The position numbers and the translations under genes were made by a program. DNA of 64,000 nucleotides from Saccharofermentans sp. (GTDB lineage Bacteria > Bacillota > Clostridia > Saccharofermentanales > Saccharofermentanaceae). Of this stretch, positions 15,056 through 22,326 are shown piece by piece. Every line of letters starts with the position of its first letter. The stretch's first letter is position 1. The stretch spans positions 53,201 through 117,200 of the forward strand of contig JAKSRJ010000002.1 in assembly GCA_024403715.1 (NCBI GenBank). The letters run 5' to 3'. The notes under the pieces are model-generated. The model saw only the letters and a program-made list of their open reading frames with translations. It did not search any database and was not told the origin of the DNA.

Positions 15056-15346
15056 ATGCTGTTCCTCTCAAAATTCCGATTAATGATAGTAAAACTAGGA
15101 AATATTTAATGCAGAAAAGCACCTATCATCAGGCATACAAAACGATACCTAATAGGCTTCAAACATATAAATATCAATTCATTTAATGAAATTTGATGGC
15201 AGCGCTACCTAACGATAACACACCTTTCCGAGTGTCTTACGGTGAACAAGTCACCTGCCTCAGATTAAGGACTTCAAATAGCCCCTTGATGTAACTGGAT
15301 TCTACTAATACGTTAATACGATGTCAACAAACAATATGAAGTACAT
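15056..15346. other. Intergenic region, no gene seen
   Basis: 291 bases without a credible ORF. Sequence around 15195-15260 is less AT-rich than its flanks and contains short pairing segments (GTGTCTTACGGTGAACAAG), but no convincing structure or terminator. Confidence 0.4.
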
Positions 15347-15628
15347 CTAGTCAACTGGCTCGAATCGTAGTTCCTGCTTAACATCGGGATACTTAACCTT
15401 ATCAACTGGAGATAAAAACATCTCCAGTTCTCTATCCCAGCAGTACTTAGGATTATCAACAGAATGATAAATCACACGAAGTTCACTTGTCTCCGAATGA
15501 ATCGCAATCAGATCCACCTGATATAGGTTTCCCTTAAAATGTCTATAAACCTTACCGCACATCTTAGCACGATACTCTTCAGCCTTTACCTGCTGTGATG
15601 TTCTATATTCATTACTCTGTAGATTCAT
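15347..15628 (-). CDS. DUF1653 family protein
   Basis: 93 residues from the ATG at 15628, which follows AGGAGAACT; a start at 15646 would add MIRRTI. The core from about residue 25 reads GKVYRHFKGNLYQVDLIA, then YHSVDNPKYCWDRELEMF, then the C-terminal KYPDVKQELRFEP: the DUF1653 fold, a small beta-barrel common in gut Firmicutes and phages, of unknown function. Here a 25-residue helical N-terminus precedes it. Confidence 0.88.
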   Translation of the reverse strand: MNLQSNEYRTSQQVKAEEYRAKMCGKVYRHFKGNLYQVDLIAIHSETSELRVIYHSVDNPKYCWDRELEMFLSPVDKVKYPDVKQELRFEPVD

Positions 15629-15675
15629 AATAGTTCTCCTAATCATATATCAAATCATAAATAGCCATGAATTCG

Positions 15676-15712
15676 GGGAGTAAAACCTCGAATAATACGA
15701 GGTTTCACTCCC
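15676..15712 (-). terminator. Long hairpin between hypothetical gene and DUF1653 gene
   Basis: GGGAGT-AAACCTCG / CGAGGTTT-ACTCCC stem with a 7-base AT loop. No T tract follows the full stem, but the inner stem ends in GTTTTA on the minus strand. It separates the two genes. Confidence 0.55.
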
Positions 15713-15728
15713 AACAATATATAAAAAA

Positions 15729-16895
15729 TCAATTAACATCTTCTGTATTATCGGTGCTATTTGATTTTAACATCTCCTCCAGCAAAGAGCGACTCGGCAC
15801 TTCATAGAACCCTCTATCACCTAGCTTCGTAACAACATTGAAGAAGTAAGAAGAGATTTCGCTCTGCGGCAAATCACTAATCCTATCGTATTTAATCCGT
15901 TCCCTTTTCTTCACAAGCCGATTCTCCGCGAAGTACCTACACTGGTTCACAGCGTATACAGAAGCTTTAGCTCGAGTCATATATTTCACTTCTTCGTATT
16001 TTTCTGCAACTCGCCCGATAACGCAATAAACTATAAAATAAAACTCAGAAACGGAATAATTCTCTAGAATTAGCAATATCGTATCCATTGCTTTTTTAGA
16101 TAAATTTGGCGGCATATTTATCTTCCTAAGCTTGTAATTCAAGTATTGCAGGCACTCTTGAGCAGCAATTATTTTCCAAAGCTTCAATGCATTATCAACC
16201 ATAGCAGAATTAAAAAAATGCGGCTGCGAAAAATAACTAAACAAACTGCTACCATCAGAACAGGTAAGATTCACCTTATATTTGACCTTATCAAATGAAT
16301 ATGAACCTATATCCGTAAAAGCATTAGGATTAGAATCAGGCGAAGGAACCAAAACATCTAAATCAGTTAAAATAGTATAGATAGCTTTTGTAGTCAAATC
16401 TCCAGGCGTTAATGCTGATTGAGTCTTCTCGTATGGTTCTAGTCCGTCCTCTAGATGCGTCATGAAGAGACGATTTAAAGAGCCCATGAATACCTTATCC
16501 CTGAAACTGAGCTCATTACAATCAATCTTCTTTAAATCTAATGAGCTGTAATAGTTCTGGATGCGTAATTTATGCTGTCTTCTTTCTTCTTCTTCCGCCT
16601 TAAAACAGTTATCACAAAAGCAATGATTCTCAGGTCTATGCCCACAAATGCCACATTCTACTGGACGCTTCATATAGTCCGAATATGTCCTCGGAACGCG
16701 CTTCCGAATAAGATTTGTATCGCAGTATTTGCATTTTCCAGGCATGACTTCAGGAGGGAACGATTTATAAATACTTGATGGATTACACTGAATGTCAAAA
16801 GACTTCAATATATTCGCAACTGATTCCGTGCCCTCGTAATATCGCTGCATCAGCGATTCTTTTTCTTCAATTGAAAGTTCGTTAAAATTCCTCAT
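15729..16895 (-). CDS. Zinc-ribbon hypothetical protein (388 aa)
   Basis: The first 50 residues have an HTH-like pattern (LSIEEKESLMQRYYEG, then VANILKSF and a second helix), followed by three Cys pairs: CKYC, CGICGH and CFCDNC, typical of two zinc ribbons. The long C-terminal part is helical, with several Tyr/Phe-rich segments. The layout (possible DNA-binding N-terminus plus zinc ribbons) resembles proteins of plasmids and integrative elements, but I cannot assign a family. A palindrome AATCTC-AAAAAT-GAGATT lies 33 bases upstream of the start. Confidence 0.7.
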   Translation of the reverse strand: MRNFNELSIEEKESLMQRYYEGTESVANILKSFDIQCNPSSIYKSFPPEVMPGKCKYCDTNLIRKRVPRTYSDYMKRPVECGICGHRPENHCFCDNCFKAEEEERRQHKLRIQNYYSSLDLKKIDCNELSFRDKVFMGSLNRLFMTHLEDGLEPYEKTQSALTPGDLTTKAIYTILTDLDVLVPSPDSNPNAFTDIGSYSFDKVKYKVNLTCSDGSSLFSYFSQPHFFNSAMVDNALKLWKIIAAQECLQYLNYKLRKINMPPNLSKKAMDTILLILENYSVSEFYFIVYCVIGRVAEKYEEVKYMTRAKASVYAVNQCRYFAENRLVKKRERIKYDRISDLPQSEISSYFFNVVTKLGDRGFYEVPSRSLLEEMLKSNSTDNTEDVN

Positions 16896-16927
16896 CTAAA
16901 TACCTCATAAAAAAACAAAATAAAAAC

Positions 16928-16945
16928 AATCTCAAAAATGAGATT
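16928..16945. promoter_or_regulatory. Palindrome upstream of zinc-ribbon gene
   Basis: AATCTCAAAAATGAGATT: 7-bp arms, about 33 bases before the start of the gene ending at 15729. Could be an operator or the end hairpin of the gene at 16975. Confidence 0.35.
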
Positions 16946-16974
16946 CTAAATAAAACGAAAGTTTACAAAATATA

Positions 16975-17361
16975 TTAGATTAGAAACGGTCTGTTCTTCC
17001 CCGACGCGCAAAAAGTTTCATAACTAATTTCATTTACGCCAAAAGTCCGGAAATAAATGTTAATATTCGCGAAGAAATCGAAAAAACTATATGCCAATTC
17101 AAAAACAATTTTCTTAATAAATAATCGAACGAAATTTTTTTGGAAATATTTAAAATTAAAATAAAAAAAACCAATAAATGTCTCGACTACTACCACTAGG
17201 CTAATAAACACATTAATTAAATGCAACAACAAATTAAACCGTCCCAAAATATCATGCGACTGAGTAAGAGTAGCATAAGACCAACTCATGATTGAAAAAA
17301 TAAGCGCAAGAAATACTATAGTAAAAGTTGAAAGTCCAACAAACTGATTACGTTTTCGCAT
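16975..17361 (-). CDS. Membrane hypothetical protein (128 aa)
   Basis: Begins MRKRNQFVGLSTFTIVFLAL with a helix to about residue 30, a second hydrophobic stretch at about 42-68 (LLHLINVFISLVVVVETFIG), and an aromatic-rich C-terminus with many Phe. The start has no strong ribosome binding site, and the C-terminal half is unusually Phe/Asn rich, so the real extent is uncertain. No family recognised; spurious translation cannot be excluded. Confidence 0.45.
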   Translation of the reverse strand: MRKRNQFVGLSTFTIVFLALIFSIMSWSYATLTQSHDILGRFNLLLHLINVFISLVVVVETFIGFFYFNFKYFQKNFVRLFIKKIVFELAYSFFDFFANINIYFRTFGVNEISYETFCASGKNRPFLI

Positions 17362-17463
17362 AAGATTATTCTAACGAATTTCAACAACTCGTCAAGCCTC
17401 ATCCAATTCTTCGCTTTTATCCGTATAATAGACAGATAAGCTCAACTTATTAATACTTAACCA

Positions 17464-17595
17464 ATGGTTAACAATAGAACAAGAATAGCATATGTCATCG
17501 CCACCATTATTTTGCTGGCGATTGAAGTCTTGATTGCATTGTTTGTTGATTATTATCTGCTACGCAGTCGGATGTACGATACTTGGCCTATATGA
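17464..17595 (+). CDS. 43-aa membrane peptide, possible truncated gene
   Basis: Starts MVNNRTRIAYVIATIILLAI and continues EVLIALFVDYYLLRSRMYD. The IEVLIALFV segment matches the first helix of DUF2809-type membrane proteins, where an Arg-Pro-Tyr-Gly-Asp sequence follows; here it diverges and stops after 43 residues. It is therefore either a decayed start of such a gene or an independent micro membrane protein. No clear ribosome binding site. Confidence 0.4.
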   Translation: MVNNRTRIAYVIATIILLAIEVLIALFVDYYLLRSRMYDTWPI

Positions 17596-17609
17596 AGTAA
17601 TAATCAAGC

Positions 17610-18140
17610 TCAAAAATATTCCTTAAACTCGTCCTGCGCTTTATTCATCTCATCTGAAGTAAACGCACATAGCACGACTTCTATCTCATAGTCTGGATAA
17701 TCGCTCACGAATGCTTTATATGCGCGGCAGCACTGCTTGGTCGATTCAGCGACTGGGTTTGCCAGATTCCCTCCGAATATACCAGAGCTAATTAGCGGAA
17801 ACGCGATGCTGTGATAGCCATTATCCATCATCAACTTAAGCGAGTTATAGTACGCATCAAAAAGTTCTTTGAACGCTGTCGGAGTAATCGCAAAATTAGG
17901 ACCCACCGCGTGAATAATTACCTTAGCATTTGTTATACCAAATGAAGGAGTTATCACCACACCACCATCAGGTACTGGAGTCTTATGCTTACTACAAGCA
18001 TCAGTAAGTTCACTCATTCCCGCCTTACGGAAAATCGCGCCACAGATTCCGCCTCCAGCCCAGAGTCTAGAATTCGCTGCATTAACTACTACATCAGCTT
18101 TCTGATCTGCACATGAGTCATTGATTAGTGTGATAGACAT
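17610..18140 (-). CDS. Macro domain protein
   Basis: 176 residues making up a single macro domain: VVNAANSRLWAGGGICGAIF contains the NAAN and GGG ADP-ribose-binding turns, then HAVGPNF and SSGIFGG for the phosphate loop. Such enzymes remove O-acetyl from O-acetyl-ADP-ribose or ADP-ribose from proteins or nucleic acids. It is cytosolic. It lies 13 bases behind the HigA-type gene on the same strand, so the macro domain may belong to that toxin-antitoxin operon. Confidence 0.92.
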   Translation of the reverse strand: MSITLINDSCADQKADVVVNAANSRLWAGGGICGAIFRKAGMSELTDACSKHKTPVPDGGVVITPSFGITNAKVIIHAVGPNFAITPTAFKELFDAYYNSLKLMMDNGYHSIAFPLISSGIFGGNLANPVAESTKQCCRAYKAFVSDYPDYEIEVVLCAFTSDEMNKAQDEFKEYF

Positions 18141-18153
18141 AAGTTACTCCTAT

Positions 18154-19203
18154 TCAAGCTATCTCGTAATGTTCTTTCAAATTATTTAACTTATTATGTG
18201 CTATATATCCATCATTTTGAAGTTTACCAACTACTATTCCTGGAGCAACTCCTATCTGCTTAGCAAACTCGCATATGCACTTTGATGAATAATTCTTAGA
18301 GCTTATAAATTCAACTAACAATCCATTAGGTATAAGTGCATTGCTAGACCACAAATCCGCAGTAATCTCATCTTCTTTTGTAGTTCCTTCAACTTGGTAT
18401 ATGTGTCCATTTACAATATGAGCTAATTCATGAAATAAACTAAACCAAAATACATCCACATCTTTATTCTTGCTTGATAAACCAAGAACTACTCTGTCTC
18501 TGTCAAAGAAAGAAGCTCCTTGTAAAAATGATCCCTTAAGCTCAGGCAATACTACTAAAGCTATTCCACACTCAGCTAACATAGTCTTAAGCTTCGGATA
18601 AAAATCAGTAGGATTCGCTGTTGTTAGTTCTCTAATATCAGGAATTGTCTTTACTAATGCAGATATGTTAATAGGATTAGTCTCAATACTTCTAGCTACT
18701 ATTCGCGCCTCTTGAGCCCACGCTATAAAAGTGAAATCATTCTTTTGTGACACAGACAATGGGCGACAAGCTATGTGAGTAACCAAACTATTATCGAGGC
18801 GAGAAAAATCCACTACTTCAAAATACTTACGCAGATTGAAAACTCTCTCCTTAGAATTTCTAGTATCTGGAACCCAACCATACTTGGCCATCTCATTATA
18901 TGGAAGTAATTTAGCTAATGTCTCATCTACTTCCATACTATTCTCTAATTCAACTTTAACTAGCTTTTCCCTATATATAGATTCCAAGTTATTCCAAAAC
19001 TTAGCAGGTACTCCGAGTACAATCTCAAGCTTTACTGCGACGTCCGGAGTTAATTGAACATCTCCCTTAATAAGTCTACATATATGTTTTTCAGATAAAC
19101 CCAAACGAGCAGCAAACTCCTTCTGACTCATACCTCTGTCAATGAGTTGTTCCTTAATTGTTGCTCCAGGCGGAGTTGCTATATAACTACGACTTCTAAC
19201 CAT
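18154..19203 (-). CDS. higA: HigA-type antitoxin with ImmA/IrrE domain
   Basis: 349 residues from the ATG at 19203 (AGGAGGTGTTC upstream). Residues about 13-75 are an XRE HTH of the HigA type (TIKEQLIDRGMSQKEFAARL, then GVPAKFWNNLES). Residues about 200-300 carry an ImmA/IrrE zinc-peptidase motif, FHELAHIVNGH, with a downstream EDEITADLWSS helix. Antitoxins of this long form occur next to HigB-like toxins. The toxin gene is 24 bases upstream, giving toxin-first order as in higBA. The peptidase-like part could make antitoxin removal self-controlled, which is inference. Confidence 0.9.
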   Translation of the reverse strand: MVRSRSYIATPPGATIKEQLIDRGMSQKEFAARLGLSEKHICRLIKGDVQLTPDVAVKLEIVLGVPAKFWNNLESIYREKLVKVELENSMEVDETLAKLLPYNEMAKYGWVPDTRNSKERVFNLRKYFEVVDFSRLDNSLVTHIACRPLSVSQKNDFTFIAWAQEARIVARSIETNPINISALVKTIPDIRELTTANPTDFYPKLKTMLAECGIALVVLPELKGSFLQGASFFDRDRVVLGLSSKNKDVDVFWFSLFHELAHIVNGHIYQVEGTTKEDEITADLWSSNALIPNGLLVEFISSKNYSSKCICEFAKQIGVAPGIVVGKLQNDGYIAHNKLNNLKEHYEIA

Positions 19204-19227
19204 GAACACCTCCTACCTACCACAAAA

Positions 19228-19524
19228 CTAGTGGTAATCTACTATCTCAATGATAAGGGCAATTTGTATCTCTTTCCCTCTTTTTTCAAAAACTAATCTA
19301 TACGGATGAACTAAGTCTACTGCATATTGACCTTTACGATTATTAGTTAATGGATGACATCTACCAATATGGTACTTAATCATATCCTCTACCGTATCTG
19401 AAGCACGAATTTCATCAATACGCATTTGAATTTTCTCAGACATCTTATTTCCATAGGTTCTATCAGCTACTTTTGCATCCGTACAAATCTTCTCAATCTT
19501 TGAATTTTTGTACGTTAACTCCAA
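19228..19524 (-). CDS. higB: HigB/RelE-type toxin
   Basis: 98 residues: KNSKIEKICTDAKVADRTYG, then RIDEIRASDTVEDMIKYHIG and HPLTNNRKGQYAVDLVHPYR ending in IIEIVDYH. This is the plasmid-maintenance killer family (ribosome-dependent mRNA interferase), with the basic and His residues expected in the active site. It precedes its antitoxin. Two 21-bp operator-like repeats lie 19 and 75 bases upstream of its start. Confidence 0.9.
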   Translation of the reverse strand: MELTYKNSKIEKICTDAKVADRTYGNKMSEKIQMRIDEIRASDTVEDMIKYHIGRCHPLTNNRKGQYAVDLVHPYRLVFEKRGKEIQIALIIEIVDYH

Positions 19525-19542
19525 ATGTACGACCTCGTTATC

Positions 19543-19563
19543 AATTTACCTCTGAGGTTAATT
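19543..19563. promoter_or_regulatory. HigA operator-like dyad, proximal
   Basis: AATTTACC-TCTG-AGGTTAATT, an inverted repeat with one mismatch in the arms. Matches 19599-19619 except in the central four bases. Confidence 0.65.
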
Positions 19564-19598
19564 AATGATATATCGAGAACCATACACGGTCAAGCAAC

Positions 19599-19619
19599 AA
19601 TTTACCGAACAGGTTAATT
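19599..19619. promoter_or_regulatory. HigA operator-like dyad, distal
   Basis: AATTTACC-GAAC-AGGTTAATT. Same arms as the proximal copy; centre-to-centre distance 56 bases. Confidence 0.65.
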
Positions 19620-19642
19620 GGAAATAATATAAAACACCCTTA

Positions 19643-19912
19643 TCACAAGTTCCGTCGAGAGCTACGCTCACGTCTGCTGCTATACACATCATGGCGCCAT
19701 AAAAGGTGGCAGATATTAGCGACTATGACGCAGATAATCGCAAGAGCAATTAACCACTTATGATCTGAAGAACACACTAATAACACTACCGCTGCTACCA
19801 AGGAGATTACTTCAATAATGCGATACACTCTGCGCTCTTCAGAGCTTTTATGCACGTTAGAATAATTCTCCTGCATTTTCTCTTCTAGATTAAAATCGTC
19901 TTTGTTATTCAT
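19643..19912 (-). CDS. Small two-span membrane protein (89 aa)
   Basis: A charged N-terminus (NNKDDFNLEEKMQENYSN), then two membrane helices at about 32-48 and 53-70 (ISLVAAVVLLVCS and WLIALAIICVIVANICHLLW) and a very basic tail RRERSSRRNL. One monocistronic gene between HigBA and the divergent phosphatase. No family recognised; small size and the Arg tail suggest a membrane-anchored accessory protein. Confidence 0.65.
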   Translation of the reverse strand: MNNKDDFNLEEKMQENYSNVHKSSEERRVYRIIEVISLVAAVVLLVCSSDHKWLIALAIICVIVANICHLLWRHDVYSSRRERSSRRNL

Positions 19913-19966
19913 CTGTTATCTACTTCCTATAGCGCATCAATTATTACTTGATATTATAATACAACT

Positions 19967-20668
19967 ATGATTTATGTTATTTCTGATTTACATGGCTACC
20001 CTCTAGATAAACTCCAAAAGCTTCTTAAGAAAGCAAACTTTGGTCCTAGGGATTTCCTTTATATCCTTGGCGATGTTGTCGACCGTAACGGAGATGGTGG
20101 CGTCTCTATTTTGGAGTGGCTTTTGTATCAGACTAATGTGCAGCTAATCCTTGGTAATCACGAAGCAATGCTATTGGGGTGCGAGTTTGCTTTCGAGGAG
20201 ATTAAGGAAGACTTCGAAGAAACAATGACACCTGAGCGCATGGACATGCTTCAGCGCTATATGGCTGATGGCGGCGACGTGACCTTAAAGGCTATGCAGA
20301 AACTGCCTAAGGATACACAGGCGGAGATTCTCGATTACCTTCATGACTGCCCTATTTATGAAGAGGTCAAAGTGAACGGTCAAGAAATGATTTTGCTGCA
20401 CTCGGGTATCGATAATTTTGATCCTAATAAGCGCATAGAAGATTATAGCGTCGAGGACTTACTCTGGGCTTGGCCTGAGCTTAGTGACGTCTACTACAAA
20501 AACATCCTCACAGTCTTTGGACACACGCCTACATTCTCTTATGGCGACGAGTATAAAGATAAGATAATAAAAACACCCACATGGATTGACATCGACATGG
20601 GTGCTGGTTTTGGCCGTGAGCCTGTATTATTAAGATTAGATGATTTTATGGAATTCCGCCTCAGCTAA
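19967..20668 (+). CDS. Metallophosphatase of PPP/Ap4A-hydrolase type
   Basis: 233 residues with all phosphoesterase blocks: SDLHGY (8-13), GDVVDRNGDG, GNHEAML, HSGID and GHTP near the C-terminus. These bind two metal ions. The closest relatives are bacterial PPP-type Ser/Thr phosphatases and symmetrical diadenosine tetraphosphatases; the sequence alone does not decide between them. Stands alone; a serine/threonine kinase is present 10 kb away, but there is no positional link. Confidence 0.92.
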   Translation: MIYVISDLHGYPLDKLQKLLKKANFGPRDFLYILGDVVDRNGDGGVSILEWLLYQTNVQLILGNHEAMLLGCEFAFEEIKEDFEETMTPERMDMLQRYMADGGDVTLKAMQKLPKDTQAEILDYLHDCPIYEEVKVNGQEMILLHSGIDNFDPNKRIEDYSVEDLLWAWPELSDVYYKNILTVFGHTPTFSYGDEYKDKIIKTPTWIDIDMGAGFGREPVLLRLDDFMEFRLS

Positions 20669-20817
20669 CCTTATGTCCTGAAGCGTACTCGAAATTGTAC
20701 TTTACAATTCCCAGATCCATCTTAGTTAACATTCCGCCAGGTGCAGTAATTCTAGCCTCTTCACATTCTAACTCAACAAAGAACTTCTGCTGGTTAATTG
20801 CTGTTGGTGCTACAAAA
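20661..20817 (-). pseudogene. Nitroreductase C-terminal remnant
   Basis: On the minus strand, a frame ending at 20661 reads APTAINQQKFFVELE, then GGMLTKMDLGIVKYNFEYAS: the C-terminal hallmark of the TM1586-like nitroreductase family. The rest of the enzyme is missing; upstream of about 20817 the frame runs into an inverted repeat and unrelated sequence. It overlaps the stop of the phosphatase gene by eight bases. A decayed gene, probably truncated by a deletion or insertion at the inverted repeat. Confidence 0.7.
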
Positions 20818-20820
20818 ACT

Positions 20821-20856
20821 CCTACATTTTCATGATTTTGTAGAAGAAAATGTAGG
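20821..20856. repeat. Inverted repeat at nitroreductase breakpoint
   Basis: CCTACATTTTC / GAAAATGTAGG, 11-bp perfect arms, 14-base loop. Lies exactly where the nitroreductase homology ends. Confidence 0.6.
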
Positions 20857-20896
20857 AATCAAACAAAACTTTCAAAAAAAATGTGACCTAATGATT

Positions 20897-20902
20897 TATA
20901 AT
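20897..20902 (+). promoter_or_regulatory. -10 box before serpin
   Basis: TATAAT, 40 bases before the serpin start. The region at -35 is only an A run, so the promoter may need an activator. Confidence 0.45.
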
Positions 20903-20941
20903 TCCGTCTATAGGATGTAACACAAAAGTGTGGAGGATTTT

Positions 20942-22234
20942 ATGAAGACTATTAACAAGAAACTAACAGCTACAACATTAGCTACAATGATGCTTTTTAC
21001 AGCGTGCGCTAAGTCTGGTGACATAGAGATCAATGAGACATATGAGCCACTACAGAATAATGAGGATACTTATACTAACCTCTCTTATTCTGAGATTGCT
21101 GATACTGAATATGATGAGTCAGAGTTTCAAAGTGGCTATAACAATTACTCTTTCGAGCTGATGGCTAATGTCGTTAACGGAGAAAGCAGAGATACAAACC
21201 TCATGGTGTCCCCTGCTTCTATTATGTTCGCGATGGACTTGTGTGCTGCGGGTGCTAATGGCACAACTCAAACTGAGATTAACGATTTGTTCGCTCCTGG
21301 CAGTAATCCAATGGAGCAGCAGGCTTTTGCTTCAGATTTTATGAGCAGAATGAATAATGCTGAGGGCTTAGATTTTTCCTGTGCTAATGCCATCTGGGGC
21401 AACTCCGATTTACTTGGCAATACAGTAAATATGGAATACCTCGAGTACGTAGAAGATACCTTCGATGCTACTTATGCAGCACAACCATTCACAAGTAACA
21501 CTGTTACACAGATTAATGAATGGGTTGATGAGCACACACACCACATGATTGACCGCGTTATTGATGATTTAACAAGCGACGCAGCAATGGTACTTGTAAA
21601 TGCTATCTGTTTTGAGTCCGAGTGGGCAGATCCATATGAAGATGACTGCGTAAACACTTACGAATTTAATAACGCTAACGGCAGAACTTCTTCTGTTGAT
21701 ATGCTTAGAAGCACTGAGTCTGCATATTTTGAGACGGAGCTTGCTACAGGCTTTTTGAAGTACTACGAAGGTTATGATTACGCTTTCCTCGTTATGCTAC
21801 CTACAGATGAATCTGTTAGTGCTAACGAATTTCTTGCAAACTTCACAGGCGATGATTACCAGGAATTCATCGGTAGCCGCACTAACGGTGATGTTTATAC
21901 ATTGATGCCTGAGTTCGAGAATGATTACGATACAACACTTAATGGCATCCTTAACAATATGGGAGTAAATCAGGCTTTCTCTGATCAAGCTGACTTCCAC
22001 GGCATCACTTCTGAAGACATCTGCATCTCTGAGGTTATCCACAAAACTCATATCGAAGTTGATCGTGCTGGTACTAGAGCTGCTGCAGTTACAGCAGTAA
22101 TAATGGAGACTTGCTCAGCAGTAGCAATTGAAGATTACCATGAAGTTATCTGCGACCGTCCTTATGCATACGCAATCGTAGATGTCGCTAACGGTTACAC
22201 ACCAATCTTCGTAGGTACAGTTAATAACTTGTAA
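20942..22234 (+). CDS. Serpin lipoprotein
   Basis: 430 residues from the ATG at 20942 (GGAGG upstream). The N-terminus is a lipoprotein signal ending LFTACAKS, so it is anchored outside the cell. Serpin landmarks: NLMVSPASIMFAMDLCAAGA (helix B), NAIWGN, VLVNAICFESEWADPY, KTHIEVDRAGTRAAAVTAV (reactive-loop hinge with small residues, as in inhibitory serpins) and DRPYAYAIVDVANGYTPIFV. The reactive loop continues METCSAVAIEDY; P1 cannot be fixed from sequence. Serpins are scattered in gut bacteria, where some inhibit host or competitor proteases. A terminator follows. Confidence 0.93.
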   Translation: MKTINKKLTATTLATMMLFTACAKSGDIEINETYEPLQNNEDTYTNLSYSEIADTEYDESEFQSGYNNYSFELMANVVNGESRDTNLMVSPASIMFAMDLCAAGANGTTQTEINDLFAPGSNPMEQQAFASDFMSRMNNAEGLDFSCANAIWGNSDLLGNTVNMEYLEYVEDTFDATYAAQPFTSNTVTQINEWVDEHTHHMIDRVIDDLTSDAAMVLVNAICFESEWADPYEDDCVNTYEFNNANGRTSSVDMLRSTESAYFETELATGFLKYYEGYDYAFLVMLPTDESVSANEFLANFTGDDYQEFIGSRTNGDVYTLMPEFENDYDTTLNGILNNMGVNQAFSDQADFHGITSEDICISEVIHKTHIEVDRAGTRAAAVTAVIMETCSAVAIEDYHEVICDRPYAYAIVDVANGYTPIFVGTVNNL

Positions 22235-22267
22235 TCTTTGACCGTCGCTCCGATTAAGCGCCCGCGT

Positions 22268-22304
22268 AAAAAAGGTGAGTTGGAAATTCCAGCTCACCTT
22301 TTAA
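22268..22304 (+). terminator. Terminator after serpin
   Basis: AAAGGTGAGTTGG-AAATT-CCAGCTCACCTTT, 13-bp stem with one wobble and a T/A tract. It may work in both directions (GH31 gene converges). Confidence 0.88.
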
Positions 22305-22326
22305 AATTGCATATTAGATTAATGAA

